Assembly (NCBI GenBank): GCA_002733945.2 | Contig: NVXO02000002.1 | Span: 365,301 to 373,813, forward strand | Origin: Sulfurimonas sp. | GTDB lineage: Bacteria > Campylobacterota > Campylobacteria > Campylobacterales > Sulfurimonadaceae | DNA length: 8,513 bases | Reading direction: 5' to 3' | Shown here: positions 4,818 through 8,513 of the stretch, piece after piece | How positions within the stretch are numbered: position 1 is the stretch's first letter | How the letters are laid out: each line of letters starts with the position of its first letter | The notes under the pieces: generated by a model | Database searches by the model: none | Told to the model about the DNA's origin: nothing | Seen by the model: the letters and a program-made list of their open reading frames with translations, nothing else | Made by a program: the position numbers and the translations under genes

Positions 4818-5573
4818 ATGAGTATATTTGAAGATCACAAAGAGCGAATAATAACTGGTTTTGCTCTTTTAGCAGCTGTTTTTGTTATAGGGCTTATTAA
4901 TAACTTTTTTGTAATGTGGTTAGTTTTAGGTGGCGTTTACATACTAGCATTTAAAGAGGCAGTAAAACTCTTTGAAGTAGAAAATGATGGTTTATTACCT
5001 TTTGCAGTAGGACTTTGGTTAGTTGCTGGAGTCTACCCATATGGTGATGATCTTTTTGTTTTAGCCGGTGTAGCTTATGCTAGTGCAGTTGCGTTTAACA
5101 AAGAGATACAGTGGAAGGACTTCTACCCTTTTATCTATCCAACTGCAGGTATGCTGTTTATGCTTACAATGTACCAAGAGTATGGTGTTATGTCCCTTTT
5201 ATGGTTACTTGCAGTTGTCGCATTAACTGATGTCGGTGCATATGCGGTAGGTAAAAGTATAGGTAAAACACAGTTTTGTGAGACAAGTCCAAACAAAACT
5301 ATGGAAGGCGTTATCGGTGGTATCACAGTTGCAACCATGGGTGGTGCATTTTTTGGTCTTGGCGTTGTTGACTTTACTGTCGGTTTTTTCGTAAGTTTTG
5401 CTGTAGCTGTTAGCTCTATTTTTGGTGACTTGTTTGAGTCTTCGCTTAAACGCAGTGCGGGTGTAAAAGACAGTGGAGACTTACTTCCAGGTCATGGTGG
5501 CGTGCTTGACCGTATAGATGGTTATCTCTTTGGCGGAATAGTTATGCTTGTTCTTCTTCGTGGCTTAGTCTAG
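4818..5573 (+). CDS. cdsA: Phosphatidate cytidylyltransferase (CDP-diacylglycerol synthase)
   Basis: CdsA is an integral inner-membrane enzyme that makes CDP-diacylglycerol from phosphatidate and CTP, the precursor of phosphatidylethanolamine, phosphatidylglycerol and cardiolipin. The 251 residues hold about seven to eight hydrophobic segments. The C-terminal family signature is complete: SSLKRSAGVKDSGDL (208-222) followed by LPGHGGVLDRID (223-234), including the S-x-x-K-R, K-D and H-G-G-x-x-D-R-x-D elements that bind metal and CTP. The SPNKTMEGVIGG loop (157-168) and LTDVGAYAVGK (136-146) also match the family. The length is within the shorter range for CdsA (E. coli about 285). The start is supported by AGGAA six bases upstream. 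It ends in TAG, directly followed by the TTG start of dxr in the same frame. Confidence 0.95.
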   Translation: MSIFEDHKERIITGFALLAAVFVIGLINNFFVMWLVLGGVYILAFKEAVKLFEVENDGLLPFAVGLWLVAGVYPYGDDLFVLAGVAYASAVAFNKEIQWKDFYPFIYPTAGMLFMLTMYQEYGVMSLLWLLAVVALTDVGAYAVGKSIGKTQFCETSPNKTMEGVIGGITVATMGGAFFGLGVVDFTVGFFVSFAVAVSSIFGDLFESSLKRSAGVKDSGDLLPGHGGVLDRIDGYLFGGIVMLVLLRGLV

Positions 5574-6647
5574 TTGGTACTCCTTGGCTCAACAGGCTCC
5601 ATTGGAGTAAATACTCTTTTGGTGGCTTCAAGATTTGATATATCTGTTGAAGTTTTAGTAGCTGGAAAAAACATCACAGTTTTAAATCAGCAGATACAAG
5701 AACACTCTCCTCAAGTAGTTGTTATAGCAGATGAAAAAGATATCCCAAAGGTAAACCATCCTAATGTTTATGCGGGGAATAAAGCTATCCTCCAAGTCAT
5801 AGAAGATTCTCAAAGTGAGTTGGTTGTTAATGCATTAGTCGGATTTTTAGGACTTCGCCCAACACTCAAAGCAATAGAGTGTGGTAAAAAAGTAGCTTTA
5901 GCGAATAAAGAATCACTCGTTGCTTGTGGTGCTTTTATAGATATGAAAAATATCCAACCTATAGACAGTGAACACTTTGGACTTTGGTACCTACTCCAAG
6001 ATAGACCAGTGCAAAAAATGATAATCACTGCTTCCGGTGGTGCCTTTCGTGACTGGGATATTTCAAGACTGCAAAACGCAACACTCGCAGATACTCAAAA
6101 ACATCCAAACTGGTCAATGGGACAGAAGATAACGATAGACTCAGCAACGATGGTCAATAAAATATTTGAACTCCTAGAAGCAAGATGGCTCTTTGGAGAA
6201 GGAAACTACGATGCGATCATCGAGACAAAGTCACTTATTCATGCACTTATAGACTTTAAAGATGGCTCAACTACTGCACATTTTGCAAATGCAAGTATGC
6301 AACTCCCTATCGCATTTGCACTTGATGAGAAGATGGATGAGAACATTTTAGAGCATGTTGATTTAGTCAAAACAGGAAGTTTAGAGTTTAGAGAAATCAC
6401 AACAGATAGATACCCTATTTGGGAGATAAAAGATGAGCTATTGAAGAGTCCAGCACTTGGATTAGTTGTAAATGCGGCTAATGAAGCTGCCATAGAATTA
6501 TTTATCAATAAAAAAATTGGCTTTATGGATATTTCTAAAGAGATCATTACTGCTTTTGAAAAATTTCAAACACTGCCAAAAAGTATTGAAGAAGTATTTG
6601 CTATAGATCAAAAAGTACGAAGCTTTATAAAACAAGGGAAAATATGA
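5574..6647 (+). CDS. dxr: 1-deoxy-D-xylulose 5-phosphate reductoisomerase
   Basis: Dxr catalyses the NADPH-dependent conversion of 1-deoxy-D-xylulose 5-phosphate to 2-C-methyl-D-erythritol 4-phosphate, the committed step of the MEP isoprenoid pathway, in the cytoplasm. It is 357 residues (E. coli 398). Seen: the NADPH motif GSTGSIG (5-11), ANKESLVACG (110-119), metal ligands Asp131 and Glu133 in DSEHFGLW, the substrate loop TASGGAFRDW (152-161), HPNWSMGQKITIDSATMVNK (177-196) with His177, Ser190, Asn195 and Lys196, and the third metal ligand Glu199. The start must be TTG at 5574: the preceding triplet is the cdsA stop TAG in the same frame, and the first in-frame ATG comes only at residue 123. 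No ribosome site is seen, so translation probably relies on reinitiation after cdsA. Its TGA stop overlaps the next ATG (ATGA). Confidence 0.96.
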   Translation: MVLLGSTGSIGVNTLLVASRFDISVEVLVAGKNITVLNQQIQEHSPQVVVIADEKDIPKVNHPNVYAGNKAILQVIEDSQSELVVNALVGFLGLRPTLKAIECGKKVALANKESLVACGAFIDMKNIQPIDSEHFGLWYLLQDRPVQKMIITASGGAFRDWDISRLQNATLADTQKHPNWSMGQKITIDSATMVNKIFELLEARWLFGEGNYDAIIETKSLIHALIDFKDGSTTAHFANASMQLPIAFALDEKMDENILEHVDLVKTGSLEFREITTDRYPIWEIKDELLKSPALGLVVNAANEAAIELFINKKIGFMDISKEIITAFEKFQTLPKSIEEVFAIDQKVRSFIKQGKI

Positions 6648-8125
6648 AATCAGTCCTTTTGCTATTGATTTTAAATACTTGGCTCTTTAGTCAAAGTAGT
6701 GTGTACATAAAAGATGTATCAATGCAAACTTCCTTTGAAAACATCACCTTACCTGATGGCGAAAACATGGGACTTGTTGGTATTAATTACTTATTGCATC
6801 CAAACAAATATTTTTATTATGGCTTAGGAGTATATGGTGCAGCTACTGGAGATAGAGGTGGTTTTTTTACTGGTGGATTTACTCTCGGTGCAAAATATGA
6901 CATATATAAAAACATATATATAGATTCAGGTGTATTTCTCGGAGGTGGGGGAGGTGCTTCTGCTGATGGGCAAGGTGGAGGGCTAATGTTTAAAGCCTAT
7001 TCGGGCTTATTAGTCGATTTTGGAAACTATAGTTTAGGTGCTAACTATTCATATATTAAATTTCCTAATGGTAATATTGACTCTCAACAAATTGGACTTA
7101 TTGCAGACATAAAGTTCACAACGACACTCAGCGATGATACATTAGATTTAGATTCTTTATATAAGTATAATTTTTCAAGTAATAAAGACTATATCATTGC
7201 TACCTACCAAACCTACTTTCCTAACAGTGATACAAAAACAAGGTCAGGTATACTCAGAACGCAAAATATTGATTTAGTTGGTGTAGAGTATGGAATTCAC
7301 ACCCATCCAAACTTTGTAACTTATCTAGAGAGTGCTGGTGCATTCAGTGGTGCAAATGGTTACATGGAAGTTCTTGCAGGTGCTGCATATGCACGAAAAC
7401 TGAGTAGAGATATTGAGATTTTAGCGAAAGGTTCTCTTGGTCTTGGCGGGGGTGGTCAAGTAGATACTGGTGGGGGTGGTATAACCAAGGCATCCGTAGT
7501 GCTTAGCTATAGCCCTACTAAAAGTATTAATACTCGTATTGGCGGAGGATACTTTCACTCGTTAAACAGCGGTTTTGATGCTCCTTTTGCTAAAGTTAGC
7601 CTTGGAATAAATACAAATTTCCTATCAACAGGTAGCAAGAAAAATGAGATTGATTATTCATCAATTTATAGCCAAAAATTTAATATTCGTTTTGTAAATC
7701 AAACTTATTTTTATTCTGAGACACTATCAACAGATACTACACGTAATTATGATGTTCAATTAACAGGAATTAAGTTAGATTGGTTTTTAAGTGACAAGTT
7801 TTATATTTCAGGTCAAGCGTTTGCCGCCTATGCAGGTAAAGCCGGTGGTTATGCATCCGGTATGTTTGGACTTGGTTTTGTTCAACCAATAGGATTAGGC
7901 TTTAATGTCGTAGGAGAAGTAGATGTTGGTGCAGGTGCAGGAGGAAGAATTAACACAGGTGGTGGAGCGATAGCACAACCCATGGCCGGTTTATCATATA
8001 ACTTTACAGAAGATGTTGCACTTTCTGTCATAGGCGGAAAGATTATTGCTTTAAATGGTGATTTAAATGCTAATGTTTTAGATCTAAGTATTGTTTACAA
8101 GTTTAATAAACTACTTTCAAAATAG
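6644..8125 (+). CDS. Exported beta-rich (outer-membrane-type) protein with three internal repeats
   Basis: The 493-residue product begins with a signal peptide (MKSVLLLLILNTWLFS, likely cleavage before Gln17). The rest reads as alternating beta strands and turns, rich in Gly, Tyr and Phe, typical of a beta barrel. Three homologous units of about 143 residues can be aligned by eye: 18-158, 182-326 and 346-487, joined by ~20-residue linkers. Each has a start resembling xxxQTxF (SMQTSF, TYQTYF, VNQTYF), a strand like LVGINYLL / LVGVEYGI / LTGIKLDW, a central glycine-rich loop (100-113, 266-279, 429-441) and an end like IGLIADIKF / VSLGINTNF / LDLSIVYKF. No Cys in the mature part. I know no named family. 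Function unknown: a surface or outer-membrane structural role is inferred. The ATGA overlap couples it to dxr. In C. jejuni, as I recall, this slot holds the unrelated carboxypeptidase gene pgp1. Confidence 0.88.
   Translation: MKSVLLLLILNTWLFSQSSVYIKDVSMQTSFENITLPDGENMGLVGINYLLHPNKYFYYGLGVYGAATGDRGGFFTGGFTLGAKYDIYKNIYIDSGVFLGGGGGASADGQGGGLMFKAYSGLLVDFGNYSLGANYSYIKFPNGNIDSQQIGLIADIKFTTTLSDDTLDLDSLYKYNFSSNKDYIIATYQTYFPNSDTKTRSGILRTQNIDLVGVEYGIHTHPNFVTYLESAGAFSGANGYMEVLAGAAYARKLSRDIEILAKGSLGLGGGGQVDTGGGGITKASVVLSYSPTKSINTRIGGGYFHSLNSGFDAPFAKVSLGINTNFLSTGSKKNEIDYSSIYSQKFNIRFVNQTYFYSETLSTDTTRNYDVQLTGIKLDWFLSDKFYISGQAFAAYAGKAGGYASGMFGLGFVQPIGLGFNVVGEVDVGAGAGGRINTGGGAIAQPMAGLSYNFTEDVALSVIGGKIIALNGDLNANVLDLSIVYKFNKLLSK
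6770..8104 (+). repeat. Three tandem protein-level repeats within the exported protein
   Basis: Units encode residues 18-158, 182-326 and 346-487, a period near 164 residues. The best landmark is the loop: GGGGGASADGQGGG in unit 1, GLGGGGQVDTGGGG in unit 2 and GAGAGGRINTGGGA in unit 3. Units 2 and 3 are closest there, sharing the (V/I)(D/N)TGGG core. Divergence between units is high, so the triplication is old. Base coordinates are approximate. Confidence 0.7.
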
Positions 8126-8145
8126 CTACTAATTAGGAAATAACA

Positions 8146-8513
8146 ATGATACTAAGTATAGAAAGTTCATGTGACGATAGTGCGATAGCTATTACAGAAA
8201 TAAAAACAAAAAAGTTACTTTTTCATAAAAAGATAAGTCAAGAGTTAGAGCATAGTGTCTACGGTGGAGTTGTGCCAGAGCTTGCAGCTCGTCTTCATGC
8301 AGAGGCACTTCCAAAAATACTTGAACAAGTAAAAGAGTACTTCCCTCAACTCAAAGCGGTAGCTGTAACTGCTACACCTGGTCTTGCTGTAACACTTGTT
8401 GAGGGTGTCACTATGGCTAAAGCAATAGCTGTGGCACTAGATATCCCTCTTATCGGTGTAAACCACCTTATCGGTCATATATATTCTCTCTTTATTGAGA
8501 AAGAGACACAGTT
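8146..8513 (+). CDS. tsaD: tRNA N6-adenosine threonylcarbamoyltransferase, 5' part
   Basis: TsaD (formerly Gcp/YgjD) transfers the threonylcarbamoyl group from TC-AMP to A37 of ANN-decoding tRNAs, working with TsaB and TsaE in the cytoplasm. The visible 122 residues match the N-terminal third of the ~335-residue family. They include the opening [15 protein letters not shown] (2-16, the ASKHA-fold phosphate loop), [17 protein letters not shown] (40-56), [13 protein letters not shown] (75-87) and the metal-binding HxxxH pair His107 and His111 in NHLIGHIYS. The start is supported by AGGA (8135-8138), seven bases before the ATG. It lies 20 bases after the repeat protein, with no terminator between, so it belongs to the same operon. 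The gene runs off the right edge of the window. Confidence 0.96.
   Translation, partial: MILSIESSCDDSAIAITEIKTKKLLFHKKISQELEHSVYGGVVPELAARLHAEALPKILEQVKEYFPQLKAVAVTATPGLAVTLVEGVTMAKAIAVALDIPLIGVNHLIGHIYSLFIEKETQ

Noticed and set aside
1..8513. CRISPR array, tRNA, rRNA, insertion sequence, defence or toxin-antitoxin system
   Set aside because: I found no spaced direct repeats, no cloverleaf with CCA-proximal features, no transposase motifs or terminal repeats, and no pair of small genes with toxin or antitoxin signatures.

Overview
The window looks like part of the chromosome of a Campylobacterota (epsilonproteobacterial) bacterium, most likely Sulfurimonas-like. It is AT-rich, and the gene order NFACT protein, acidic coiled-coil-like protein, cdsA, dxr, exported protein, tsaD closely resembles the Campylobacter jejuni Cj1349c-Cj1344c block as I remember it. 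Stop codons are TAA, TAG and one TGA (dxr), and several genes begin MKK with short signal peptides. Genus assignment is inference.

Positions 1-2200 are a loosely packed accessory region. It has a possible tail of an upstream gene, a cold-shock protein gene with its own promoter and terminator, and two divergently oriented lysine-rich mini-protein genes (49 and 34 residues) that gene callers would easily miss. A single-domain bacteriohemerythrin gene with all seven iron ligands follows, then a PNPOx-fold flavoprotein gene. Right after the flavoprotein lies a 25-codon scrap of an EAL (c-di-GMP phosphodiesterase) domain C-terminus. The flavoprotein lacks its family's usual tail, so this looks like a deletion junction.

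Positions 2200-8513 are a compact same-strand operon. A near-consensus extended -10 promoter sits so close to the NFACT (RqcH/FbpA family) start codon that its mRNA should be leaderless. The NFACT gene is followed by a highly acidic 104-residue protein, then a periplasmic thioredoxin-fold gene broken twice (TGA in place of a Trp codon and a one-base loss in an A8 run), then a small exported protein of unknown function. A second promoter precedes cdsA (CDP-diacylglycerol synthase). dxr (MEP-pathway reductoisomerase) starts with TTG directly after the cdsA stop in the same frame. dxr overlaps an exported beta-rich protein built of three ~143-residue repeats with glycine-rich loops. The window ends inside tsaD (tRNA t6A synthesis).

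The operon joins housekeeping functions (ribosome rescue, phospholipid and isoprenoid precursors, tRNA modification) with lineage-specific envelope proteins. The points most worth a second look are the doubly broken thioredoxin gene, the triplicated outer-membrane-type protein, the leaderless NFACT promoter, the EAL relic junction and the lysine-rich mini-proteins. I see no defence system, CRISPR array, insertion sequence, rRNA or tRNA.
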